This document shows positions 1-5,227 of a stretch of DNA of 18,114 nucleotides, one piece after another. Location of the stretch: assembly GCA_045601445.1 (NCBI GenBank), contig JAZRZQ010000128.1:1-18114 (forward strand). Direction: 5' to 3'. Under the pieces are notes generated by a model. That model was not told the DNA's origin, did no database searches, and saw only the letters and a list, made by a program, of their open reading frames with translations. This DNA is from RGIG5579 sp045601445 (lineage in GTDB: Bacteria; Bacillota; Clostridia; Oscillospirales; SIG627). The position numbers and the translations under genes are program-made. How positions within the stretch are numbered: position 1 is the stretch's first letter; every line of letters begins with the position of its first letter.

Positions 1-2
1 CG

Positions 3-65
3 GCCGCTCTGCGGGCCGAGGGTGAGCGCGAGGCAAAACAGGTACAACAAAGCATTTTACGATAA
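3..65 (+). CDS. Possible 3' end of an upstream gene (partial)
   Basis: Frame 3 is open from the window edge to a TAA at 63-65 and reads AALRAEGEREAKQVQQSILR, a charged, helix-prone tail. The stop lies 15 bases before the tyrS start, and the tyrS ribosome binding site begins right after it, as in a short intergenic junction. Twenty codons are too few to assign a family, and an open frame this short can arise by chance. If real, it means tyrS has a close upstream partner on the same strand. Confidence 0.3.
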   Translation, partial: AALRAEGEREAKQVQQSILR

Positions 66-80
66 AGAAAGGGATACACC

Positions 81-1304
81 ATGGGAATTTACGAAGAACT
101 CAAAGAGCGCGGACTGATCGCTCAGGTCACCGATGAAAAAGAGATCCGCGAGCTCATCAATGCGGGCGGCGCTCGCTTTTATATCGGCTTTGATCCGACG
201 GCGGATTCTCTGCATTGCGGCCATTTTATGGCGCTGTGTCTGATGAAGCGCCTGCAGATGGCGGGAAATCAGCCCGTTGTCCTCGTCGGCGGCGGTACGG
301 GCTACATCGGCGATCCCTCGGGCAGAACCGATATGCGCTCGATGCTCACGCCCGAGACCATTCAGCACAACTGCGACTGTTTTAAAAAGCAGATGGAGCG
401 CTTTATCGAATTCGGCGAGGGCAAGGCGATCCTCGTGAACAACGCCGATTGGCTCCTCGAGCTCAAATACGTCGATCTTCTGCGCGAGGTCGGTGCTTGC
501 TTCTCCGTGAACAATATGCTCCGCGCCGAGTGCTACAAGCAAAGAATGGAGAAGGGGCTTTCCTTCCTCGAATTTAACTATATGATTATGCAGTCCTACG
601 ACTTCTATTACCTGAGTGAAAAATACGGCTGTAATATGCAGTTCGGCGGGGACGATCAGTGGTCGAATATGCTCGGCGGCACGGAATTGATCCGCAAAAA
701 GACCGGCAAGGACGCTTACGCGATGACCATTACCCTGCTTCTCAACTCCGAGGGCAAGAAGATGGGTAAGACCCAATCCGGCGCGGTCTGGCTCGATCCC
801 GAAAAGACCAGCCCCTTCGATTTCTATCAGTATTGGCGCAACGTGGCCGATGCGGACGTGCTCAAGTGCATCCGTATGCTCACCTTCCTGCCGCTCGATC
901 AGATCAACCAGATGGATTCTTGGGAGGGCAGTCAGCTCAACACCGCCAAGGAGATTCTGGCGTATGAATTGACCACTCTCGTTCACGGCAAGGAAGAAGC
1001 CGACAAGGCCAAGGAGGCAAGCCGCGCGCTCTTCGGCGGCGGCGGTAACAATGCCAATATGCCTTCCTTTGCGCTCACCGAGGCCGATTTCACCGATGGC
1101 GAAATCGGTGTGATGGATCTTTTGGTCAAGTCCGGCCTTTGTCCTTCCAAGGGCGAGGCGCGCCGCTTGATCCAGCAGGGCGGTGTGACTGCCTGCGATC
1201 AGAAGGTCACCGATATTGCCACCCAATTCCCCGCCTCTGCCTTCGACGGCGAATTTATCCTCAAAAAGGGCAAAAAGGTCTTTTTGAAGATCACCAAGGC
1301 ATAA
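81..1304 (+). CDS. tyrS: Tyrosyl-tRNA synthetase
   Basis: Class I aminoacyl-tRNA synthetase that charges tRNA-Tyr with tyrosine in the cytoplasm. The 407-residue product has the usual bacterial TyrRS length. Visible motifs are YIGFDPT (34-40) in the tyrosine pocket, HCGH (45-48) as the HIGH signature, QSYDF (171-175), QFGGDDQWSN (187-196) for substrate recognition, and KMGKT (227-231) as the KMSKS loop. An S4-type RNA-binding domain runs from about 342 to the end (LLVKSGLCPSKGEARRLI). The ATG at 81 has a GAAAGGG ribosome binding site at 67-73. Only 80 bases of upstream sequence are visible, so a T-box leader, common for tyrS in Bacillota, can be neither seen nor excluded. The gene sits where rpmH/rnpA would be expected near dnaA in many Bacillota. 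No truncation or missing catalytic residue is apparent. Confidence 0.97.
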   Translation: MGIYEELKERGLIAQVTDEKEIRELINAGGARFYIGFDPTADSLHCGHFMALCLMKRLQMAGNQPVVLVGGGTGYIGDPSGRTDMRSMLTPETIQHNCDCFKKQMERFIEFGEGKAILVNNADWLLELKYVDLLREVGACFSVNNMLRAECYKQRMEKGLSFLEFNYMIMQSYDFYYLSEKYGCNMQFGGDDQWSNMLGGTELIRKKTGKDAYAMTITLLLNSEGKKMGKTQSGAVWLDPEKTSPFDFYQYWRNVADADVLKCIRMLTFLPLDQINQMDSWEGSQLNTAKEILAYELTTLVHGKEEADKAKEASRALFGGGGNNANMPSFALTEADFTDGEIGVMDLLVKSGLCPSKGEARRLIQQGGVTACDQKVTDIATQFPASAFDGEFILKKGKKVFLKITKA

Positions 1305-1328
1305 GGAGAGCCTTGCCCAAAAAAACGT

Positions 1329-1417
1329 GTTCTTTTTTGAAAAAAAGAACCAAAAAACTCGTTCCTTTTTGAAAAAAGGAACCGAAAAACTTTTAAACAA
1401 AAGAAAAAAATAAAATT
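1329..1417 (+). repeat. A/T double-hairpin module, copy A
   Basis: Two successive palindromes: GTTCTTTTTT (1329-1338) with AAAAAAGAAC (1341-1350), and GTTCCTTTTT (1361-1370) with AAAAAGGAAC (1373-1382). A shared A/T-rich tail CCGAAAAACTTTTAAAC follows, leading into TAAAATTAGGATAGAG. The same module in the same order and orientation lies at 2383-2478 and 17707-17816. Each copy starts 25 to 40 bases after the stop codon of a + strand gene, so it behaves like a 3' module. On the minus strand each hairpin is followed by a T run, so it could also stop transcription in that direction. Confidence 0.8.
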
Positions 1418-1449
1418 AGGATAGAGATTTTGTGTCTCTATCCTTTTTA
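1418..1449 (+). terminator. Rho-independent terminator, probably for tyrS
   Basis: The stem AGGATAGAGA (1418-1427) pairs perfectly with TCTCTATCCT (1435-1444) across a 7-base loop and is followed by TTTTA. The stem is only 40% GC but uninterrupted. It lies 114 bases after the tyrS stop, behind the A/T double hairpin. The right arm and the bases after it recur at 3038-3064. Confidence 0.7.
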
Positions 1450-1538
1450 TGTTTTCGGGAGATTTTTGATTGAGTGCGAACAAAGTGGGTCAAAGGAAGT
1501 TGCGGCGGCGGGGTGGAATGCAAGAGGAGATTGAAACA

Positions 1539-1690
1539 AAAAGCCTTCTCCTGTGGGAGAAGGGGGACCGCGTCAGCGGTGGATGAGGAGTCGTGGAGAT
1601 TTGCAGATGGATATTTTGATTCAATTCCCCACAAAAACACCTCATCCGTCAGCCTTCGGCTGCCACCTTCTCCCGCTGGAGAAGGCTTTT
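1539..1690. mobile_element. MITE-like inverted-repeat element, 152 bp
   Basis: Perfect 13-bp terminal inverted repeats, AAAAGCCTTCTCC (1539-1551) and GGAGAAGGCTTTT (1678-1690). Similarity between the two arms extends inward for about 40 bp (...GGGAGAAGG...GGATGAGG on each arm). There is no transposase and the middle is non-coding. The architecture matches the cores of the composite repeats at 2573-2685 and 17912-18024 (AAAAGCC, C/T-rich hairpin, GG...CGG, mirrored), so all three are probably relatives of one non-autonomous family. The decamer GTGCGAACAA occurs at 1474-1483 and 1692-1701. It does not directly abut the left end, so I do not call it a target-site duplication. Confidence 0.65.
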
Positions 1691-1711
1691 GGTGCGAACA
1701 AGGCGGGGCGC

Positions 1712-1861
1712 ATCAAAATCGCTCCTGCTGCCAAACAAAAAGGTCACGACCTTTTCCTCTCGAATCAGGCACTCGAGCTTGTTCGCAAGCTCTTTTGCGA
1801 TCTCTTCAACGTTTGGGATCTTTCGGTGCCCAATAAAGCAACACGTGTGTTCTTCCTTCAT
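1712..1861 (-). pseudogene. Truncated SLOG/DUF1273-like protein fragment
   Basis: From an ATG at 1861 on the minus strand the sequence reads MKEEHTCCFIGHRK and, about 35 residues later, TFLFGSRSDFD. This is the N-terminal half of a Clostridia family of short SLOG-type (Rossmann-like, possibly nucleotide-binding) proteins beginning CCFIGHRK and containing FLFGSRSxFD. After residue 50 the resemblance stops. The frame runs on through APRLVRTKS into the inverted-repeat element at 1539-1690 and ends at 1649. The C-terminal half expected in the family is absent, so the gene was probably broken by the element or a linked deletion. The family assignment is from memory of its motifs. The first 50 residues look intact, so decay could be recent, or a short peptide could still be made. 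Confidence 0.6.
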
Positions 1862-1941
1862 ATTTTTACCCCCAAAAGGAAATACTATAAGTAAGAGAAG
1901 TTTTTATTTGAATATTTATAGTATAAGACACCGAGACATAA

Positions 1942-1981
1942 ATATCAATAGTCTGTGGAATCTTTTTGTCGATATCAATAG
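1942..1981 (+). promoter_or_regulatory. Two operator-like repeats upstream of the XRE regulator
   Basis: The decamer ATATCAATAG occurs at 1942-1951 and again at 1972-1981, exactly 30 bp apart (about three helical turns), so both face the same side of the DNA. The bases after each (TCT and ACT) make an ATAGTCT/AGACTAT inverted pair. The second copy ends 25 bases before the start codon at 2007, a common place for XRE autoregulation. Binding by the adjacent protein is inferred. Confidence 0.5.
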
Positions 1982-2006
1982 ACTATCAAAGTAAGGGGGG
2001 GATGAT

Positions 2007-2345
2007 ATGAGTCATCTGGCAAAGGTGATCGGGCAACGCATTCGCAATTACAGGACAAGACTTGGCTTAAGCCAAGAAAAATTAGCTGAGATGGCAGGAT
2101 GTCACCCGACCTACGTCGGTCAGTTGGAACGCGGCGAAAAGAACGCCACCTTGGAAAGTGTAGAAAAAATCGCTTCCTCGTTAAACGTTCCCCTGTCCAC
2201 GCTGTTTGAACATCTCGGCAGCAGTTCTCCTTCGGATCGAAATTATCCGCTCGAGGCATACGAGCTACTGCTATCCAAAAGCATTCCCGAGCAAAAGCAG
2301 CTTTTTAAGCTCCTGATCGAAGCGGATCAATACAAAGCACTCTGA
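2007..2345 (+). CDS. XRE-family helix-turn-helix regulator
   Basis: A 112-residue cytoplasmic DNA-binding protein. Residues about 9-67 form a Cro/C1-type HTH domain (IGQRIRNYRTRLGLSQEKLA, then GCHPTYVGQLERGEKNATLESVEKIASSLNVPL as successive helices). The LSQEKLAEMAG and YVGQLERG segments correspond to the supporting and recognition helices. The remaining 45 residues are hydrophilic and helical with no recognisable effector domain. The ATG at 2007 follows a strong AAGGGGGGG ribosome binding site (about 1993-2001). Upstream are paired ATATCAATAG repeats consistent with self-regulation. No restriction-modification, toxin or phage gene lies beside it, so its targets are unknown. It stands alone between repeat elements, suggesting a horizontally acquired or orphan regulator. 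Confidence 0.85.
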   Translation: MSHLAKVIGQRIRNYRTRLGLSQEKLAEMAGCHPTYVGQLERGEKNATLESVEKIASSLNVPLSTLFEHLGSSSPSDRNYPLEAYELLLSKSIPEQKQLFKLLIEADQYKAL

Positions 2346-2553
2346 AGCCCGTCACGTGCACAAAGGAATTTTTCGGATGTGTGTTCTTTTTTAAAAAAAA
2401 GAACCAAAAAACTTGTTCCTTTTTGAAAAAAGGAACCGAAAAACTTTTAAACAAAATAAAAATAAAATTAGGATGGAGCTTTCTCTGTTGTTCTTAACGG
2501 AGAATTTGCAGACACAAAATTTCGGCAGAGAAATTGTTTCCTCTGCCGATGTT

Positions 2554-2562
2554 TGTTATAAT
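2554..2562 (+). promoter_or_regulatory. Extended -10 promoter inside the composite repeat (copy B)
   Basis: TGTTATAAT is a perfect extended -10 (TGn-TATAAT). A weak -35, TTGTTT at 2534-2539, is spaced 17 bp from TATAAT. Transcription would begin near 2569, run through the MITE-like core and conserved tail, and could reach the small membrane gene at 2768 and the terminator at 2898. The nonamer is identical in copy C at 17893-17901, although the -35 is not. Confidence 0.5.
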
Positions 2563-2572
2563 GGGATTAGCG

Positions 2573-2685
2573 AAAAGCCTCTCCCCTTGGGAGAGGTGGC
2601 GGCGTAGCCGACGGAGAGGGGAAATACCCTAAAGAAACACCCTCTCACCCGCTACCGCGGGAGCTCTCCCAAAGGGAGAGCCTTA
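2573..2685. mobile_element. MITE-like core nested in repeat copy B, 113 bp
   Basis: The ends AAAAGCCTCTCCC and GGGAGAGCCTTA are imperfect inverted repeats. Each arm folds on itself: CCTCTCCC (2578-2585) with GGGAGAGG (2589-2596), and GCTCTCCC (2663-2670) with GGGAGAGC (2674-2681). Between them lie GGCGGCGTAGCCGACGGAGAG and its degenerate mirror. No coding capacity. It differs from the copy at 17912-18024 by one base in a hairpin loop (CTT against CTA). Confidence 0.65.
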
Positions 2686-2767
2686 GGATGCGTGCAACCA
2701 TAGGGGTATGGGTTTTGCCCGATGCATTTGTAATACTGAATCGAAATATGATAACATATTTGGACGA

Positions 2768-2893
2768 ATGAATAACATACATAGCAAAGGCTTACGGGTA
2801 CTTCTCAGAATAGTACTCATAGCGATTCCTGTTGCGCTAATCATTGGTATATATTGCTTATGTAGCTATTTGTTTAGAGGATATTGGATATAA
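2768..2893 (+). CDS. Small single-pass membrane peptide, 41 aa
   Basis: MNNIHSKGLR leads into a hydrophobic stretch of about 25 residues (VLLRIVLIAIPVALIIGIY, then CLCSYLF) and a short GYWI end, so a single-pass membrane peptide with a basic N-terminus is predicted. An in-frame ATG at 2708 would add 20 residues, but that start lies in the conserved tail of the composite repeat, so I prefer the ATG at 2768. The ribosome binding site is poor (only GGA at 2762-2764). A strong terminator starts five bases after the stop, which supports a transcribed unit. No family is recognised. It could instead be a remnant or a fortuitous frame. Confidence 0.4.
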   Translation: MNNIHSKGLRVLLRIVLIAIPVALIIGIYCLCSYLFRGYWI

Positions 2894-2897
2894 GTCG

Positions 2898-2940
2898 AAC
2901 CCCGACAGACCTTTAAAAAATCTGTCGGGGTTAATTATTT
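2898..2940 (+). terminator. Strong intrinsic terminator
   Basis: A perfect 12-bp stem AACCCCGACAGA (2898-2909) with TCTGTCGGGGTT (2921-2932), an 11-base A/T-rich loop, then AATTATTTG as a modest T tract. On the minus strand the stem is preceded by A-rich DNA and would be weaker. It closes whatever transcript enters from the small membrane gene or from the promoter in repeat copy B. Confidence 0.8.
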
Positions 2941-2968
2941 GTTTTCTACGTATCAAATATTGATTATC

Positions 2969-3018
2969 CGTAGGGGCGTTCTTTGAACGCCTGCGGGCGA
3001 ACGCTGTTCGCCCCTACC
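2969..3018. repeat. Double-hairpin palindromic repeat (GTAGGGGCG type)
   Basis: Outer inverted ends GTAGGGGCG (2970-2978) and CGCCCCTAC (3009-3017). Inside are two adjacent hairpins: GGCGTTC (2975-2981) with GAACGCC (2985-2991), and GGGCGAAC (2995-3002) with GTTCGCCC (3006-3013). The form resembles a REP/BIME-like or very small MITE unit. I have the impression that GTAGGGGCG-bounded repeats are common in gut Clostridia, but only one copy is present here. Confidence 0.6.
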
Positions 3019-3037
3019 GAAGAGCATCACCCATTTT

Positions 3038-3200
3038 TGTCTCTATCCTTTTTATGTTTTCGGGCTACGAGAGTTTGATTTTGTTTTAAAGTAAACGCGA
3101 GTTGAAAGTTTTCTTTGCCTGTTTTTTAGAAAGTGAATTTTCGGGATACGGAAGTTGAGATTTATTATTTCGTAAATGCGAGTTAAAGTTTTCTTTGCTT
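3038..3200 (+). repeat. Terminator-half copy followed by two degenerate tandem units
   Basis: Bases 3038-3064 are identical to 1433-1459: the right arm of the terminator after tyrS plus TTTTATGTTTTCGGG, here without the left arm. Two related units of about 60 bp follow, beginning CGGGCTACGAGAGTTTGAT (3061) and CGGGATACGGAAGTTGAGAT (3142). Each ends in GCGAGTT..AAAGTTTTCTTTGC. They do not code. They look like remnants of repeated intergenic material rather than regulatory sites. Confidence 0.5.
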
Positions 3201-3259
3201 CCTTTCTTTTTCAAAAGAAAGGAAGTCTTTGCCTACTTTCTTTTGAAAAAGAAAGTAGG
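3198..3259. other. Two adjacent perfect 13-bp hairpins
   Basis: CTTCCTTTCTTTT (3198-3210) pairs with AAAAGAAAGGAAG (3213-3225) over a 2-base gap. CCTACTTTCTTTT (3232-3244) pairs with AAAAGAAAGTAGG (3247-3259), also over 2 bases. The style (paired A/T-rich hairpins with tiny loops) matches the modules after tyrS, the XRE gene and the UPF0291 gene, although the sequence differs. They may act as bidirectional terminators insulating the dnaA promoter that follows. Confidence 0.6.
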
Positions 3260-3326
3260 AAGTTAATAAATTGTAAATTTTTTGGGGTCAGGGCGTGACA
3301 GAGGCTGACAATCTGTGCATTTCCCC

Positions 3327-3355
3327 TTGAATTTATAGATTATATATAGTATAAT
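3327..3355 (+). promoter_or_regulatory. Predicted dnaA promoter
   Basis: TTGAAT (3327-3332) and TATAAT (3350-3355) are separated by 17 bp, close to the sigma-A consensus. A start near 3362 would give a leader of about 150 bases before dnaA. The region 3329-3375 is almost entirely A/T, with TATATATAGT at 3341-3350 and 3361-3370. No convincing DnaA box lies between 2940 and 3515, so classical upstream autoregulation through boxes is not evident. The leader 3362-3515 shows no recognised riboswitch. Confidence 0.75.
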
Positions 3356-3515
3356 AATATTATATATAGTGCTAATATGCGGTAGGATTCGATTTTTGGC
3401 TTGAACGAGCGCAAGCGAATGAAAAAAGCCCTCGCCCGAAACGACGCAGCAGAGCGGGAAAAACTGCCGTTTGATCGAAAAAAAGAAAGAGCAAACAACA
3501 TTTCAGGAGGTCAAA

Positions 3516-4967
3516 ATGGATTATAATCAATTCATTTGGAATCACGTTTTAGAATATATCCACAAGTCCTGCGGCTTTTCCGAAGCGACCTTTAATATCT
3601 GGTTTAAAGAGATGCAGCTTGAAAAAGTGACCGAGTCCTACGTATATCTGTCCGCAAAGGAAAAATACAAAGCGGAATTTGTTTTCAAAATGTACTATCG
3701 TCAACTGAAAATTGCGATCTTTGAAACGCTCGGCAGCCGCGCAGAGATCATCATCTTTTCGCGCGAGATCCATAAGGACAAGATTCAGGACTACATCACC
3801 GAGCACATCCGATCGGACCTGCTTCCGGAAATGGTCATGTGCCGCGAGAACCAAACCGAGGAATACGAAAAGGAGCAGCCGCTCAGCGAAGACGAAAAGA
3901 AGATCGTCGGCGGTCCGGTCGGTACGATCATCAAATCGGAGATCCCGCCCGTCAAGGAAGGCGTTGCCTATACCTTTGAAAACTTTATCGTCGGCTCGAC
4001 CAACCGCGTCGCACACGACGCCTGCGTCGCCATTTCGCAAAACCCCAGCGAGGTCTGGAACCCGCTGTTTATCTACTCTCCCTCGGGAATGGGCAAAACG
4101 CACCTGCTCTACGCCATCTCCAACGAGATCATCCGCCACAACCCCGAAAAAAGAATTTCCTACGTCTCGGGCGAGGATTTCGGAAACGAGCTGATTAAAG
4201 ACCTCGTTCAGAAAAAGCCGATGCACTATTTTCGTGAGAAGTACCGCAATATCGACGTCTTTTTGGTTGACGATATTCAATTCATCGCCGGAAAAGAAGT
4301 CGTGCAGGAAGAGTTTTTCCACACCTTTGAGGCGCTGTATCATCAGAGAAAGCAAATCATTCTCACCAGCGACCGACCGCCCAAGGATATGAAGCGGCTC
4401 GATAACCGTCTGCGCACGCGCTTCGAGTGGGGACTGACGGTCGATATTCAGCCGCCGGAATTGGAGCTTCGCATCGCCATCGCTCAATCCAAGGCAGAGC
4501 TGCTCGGACTCAAAGCGCCCGATTCGGTGCTTCACTTTTTGGCAGATAACATCAAATCAAGCGTGCGTCAGCTCGAGGGCGCCGTCAAGCGACTGCACGG
4601 CTACGCCGCTCTGTACGACTGCGAGATCAACATCGAGCTTGCCAAGCAGTGCATCAACGATATGATCCCCAAGGTCAGCGTTGACAATTTGGTGGAAAAG
4701 ACCTTTGAAACGGTCTGCAATAAATATCAGGTCGAGGTCAAGGACATCACCGGAAAAAGACGAAACGCCAATATCGTCATCGCCCGACACGTCGCTACTT
4801 ACATTCTCCGTCAGATCACCGAGCTTTCTTCCATTGAGATCGCACGGTATTTTTCGCAGGACCACTCCACGATCCTCTCCGCTTTTGCCAACGTCAAAAA
4901 GAAGATCGAGGAAAATCCCGCCTTTGAGGAAGAGGTCTCTTCCCTGATCCGCGAGATCCAAGAATAA
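3516..4967 (+). CDS. dnaA: Chromosomal replication initiator DnaA
   Basis: AAA+ protein that binds origin boxes and opens the duplex. The 483-residue product has domain I (about 1-75), a charged linker (about 76-145) and an AAA+ core beginning TFENFIVGSTNRVAH (153-167). Walker A is SPSGMGKT (188-195), Walker B FLVDDIQF (249-256), sensor 1 LTSDRPP (283-289), the box VII arginine region LRTRFEWG (299-306) and sensor 2 SSVRQLEGAVKR (348-359). Domain IV spans about 388-483, with the DNA-recognition helix in IARYFSQDHSTILSA (442-456). The ATG at 3516 has AGGAGG at 3505-3510; the upstream in-frame TTG at 3471 lacks one. The recognition motif is one residue shorter than the usual FGGRDHTTV and has Gln where Arg is usual. 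The gene opens the dnaA-dnaN-recF-remB-gyrB series. Confidence 0.97.
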   Translation: MDYNQFIWNHVLEYIHKSCGFSEATFNIWFKEMQLEKVTESYVYLSAKEKYKAEFVFKMYYRQLKIAIFETLGSRAEIIIFSREIHKDKIQDYITEHIRSDLLPEMVMCRENQTEEYEKEQPLSEDEKKIVGGPVGTIIKSEIPPVKEGVAYTFENFIVGSTNRVAHDACVAISQNPSEVWNPLFIYSPSGMGKTHLLYAISNEIIRHNPEKRISYVSGEDFGNELIKDLVQKKPMHYFREKYRNIDVFLVDDIQFIAGKEVVQEEFFHTFEALYHQRKQIILTSDRPPKDMKRLDNRLRTRFEWGLTVDIQPPELELRIAIAQSKAELLGLKAPDSVLHFLADNIKSSVRQLEGAVKRLHGYAALYDCEINIELAKQCINDMIPKVSVDNLVEKTFETVCNKYQVEVKDITGKRRNANIVIARHVATYILRQITELSSIEIARYFSQDHSTILSAFANVKKKIEENPAFEEEVSSLIREIQE

Positions 4968-5203
4968 TTTTCCACAGGAAATTAACAGCCAATCCACCAA
5001 AAATCGGTGGAAAAGTGATTTCGGTCAAAAAAGCAAACAAACGGCCCTGTGAAAAAGAAATGGGAACGCGACCGTTTTTCACCGTTTTTTTCCGCTTTCA
5101 CACCACCGAAAACGCGCGGAATACGGGCTTCTTTTCCGTTTTTCCACCGTTTTCCTCTCCTCTACTGCTACTACGAAATAATTATAAATTATAATAAAAT
5201 TGA
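4968..5203. other. Candidate oriC: DnaA boxes plus A/T-rich unwinding region
   Basis: The 260-bp dnaA-dnaN gap. Box-like nonamers (consensus TTATNCACA) are TTTTCCACA at 4968-4976, directly after the dnaA stop; CAATCCACC at 4990-4998; the complement of TTTTCCACC at 5006-5014; the complement of TTTTTCACA at 5048-5056; TTTTTCACC at 5075-5083; and TTTTCCACC at 5140-5148. None is a perfect TTATCCACA. A C/T-rich spacer, a trinucleotide run (5162-5173) and an A/T-only-like stretch (5175-5203) follow, the order of the unwinding side of B. subtilis oriC. A TATAAT at 5190-5195 could serve as a dnaN -10, with no good -35. Confidence 0.75.
5162..5174 (-). other. DnaA-trio-like run beside the A/T-rich region
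   Basis: CTA-CTG-CTA-CTA-C on the + strand. Read 3' to 5' on the minus strand away from the last box (5140-5148), it is GAT-GAC-GAT-GAT. DnaA-trios, as described for B. subtilis, are 3'-[G/A]A[T/A]-5' repeats that guide the DnaA filament onto one strand. Three of the four triplets fit and one has C at the last place. Position and polarity relative to boxes and A/T region are as expected. Confidence 0.6.
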
Positions 5204-5227
5204 TTCTTTGCGTGCAGGAGTGAAATT

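Larger units (their letters stand above)
2383..2736 (+). repeat. Composite dispersed repeat, copy B
   Basis: A modular non-coding unit shared with 17707-18075. In order it holds an A/T double hairpin (2383-2404 and 2415-2436), the tail CCGAAAAACTTTTAAAC, and a hairpin TTCTCTGTT/AACGGAGAA in the bases from 2480. Then come a GC hairpin CGGCAGAG/CTCTGCCG (2523-2548), an extended -10 box (2554-2562), a MITE-like core (2573-2685) and a conserved tail to 2736 containing CCATAGGGGTATGG. From 2555 to 2736 the two copies have equal length (182 bp) with two mismatches by eye. The left part is more diverged but keeps its hairpins. The open frame at 2413-2607 inside it is not regarded as a gene. Confidence 0.85.

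Noticed and set aside
1..80. T-box riboswitch upstream of tyrS
   Set aside because: Only 80 bases are visible, and no T-box sequence or terminator hairpin is seen in them.
57..1400. Long minus-strand open frame opposite tyrS (447 codons)
   Set aside because: It is the antisense shadow of a confidently identified synthetase and shows no family motifs. Similar frames opposite dnaA, dnaN, gyrB, gyrA, ftsK and the mutase are rejected for the same reason.
1474..1894. Two + strand open frames of about 115 codons
   Set aside because: Both run through the MITE-like element and opposite the SLOG fragment; composition and content are repeat-derived.
2413..2607. 64-codon open frame
   Set aside because: It lies entirely inside the composite repeat, and the other copy does not preserve the frame.
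2383..2736. CRISPR array
   Set aside because: The repeated blocks are modular and not arranged as short regular repeats with unique spacers; no cas genes are present.
3329..3375. A/T-rich stretch upstream of dnaA as the unwinding site
   Set aside because: No DnaA boxes or triplet run accompany it. It is better explained by the promoter TTGAAT-17-TATAAT.
3471..3515. Upstream TTG start for dnaA adding 15 residues
   Set aside because: No ribosome binding site, and the added residues do not resemble DnaA. The ATG at 3516 has a perfect AGGAGG.
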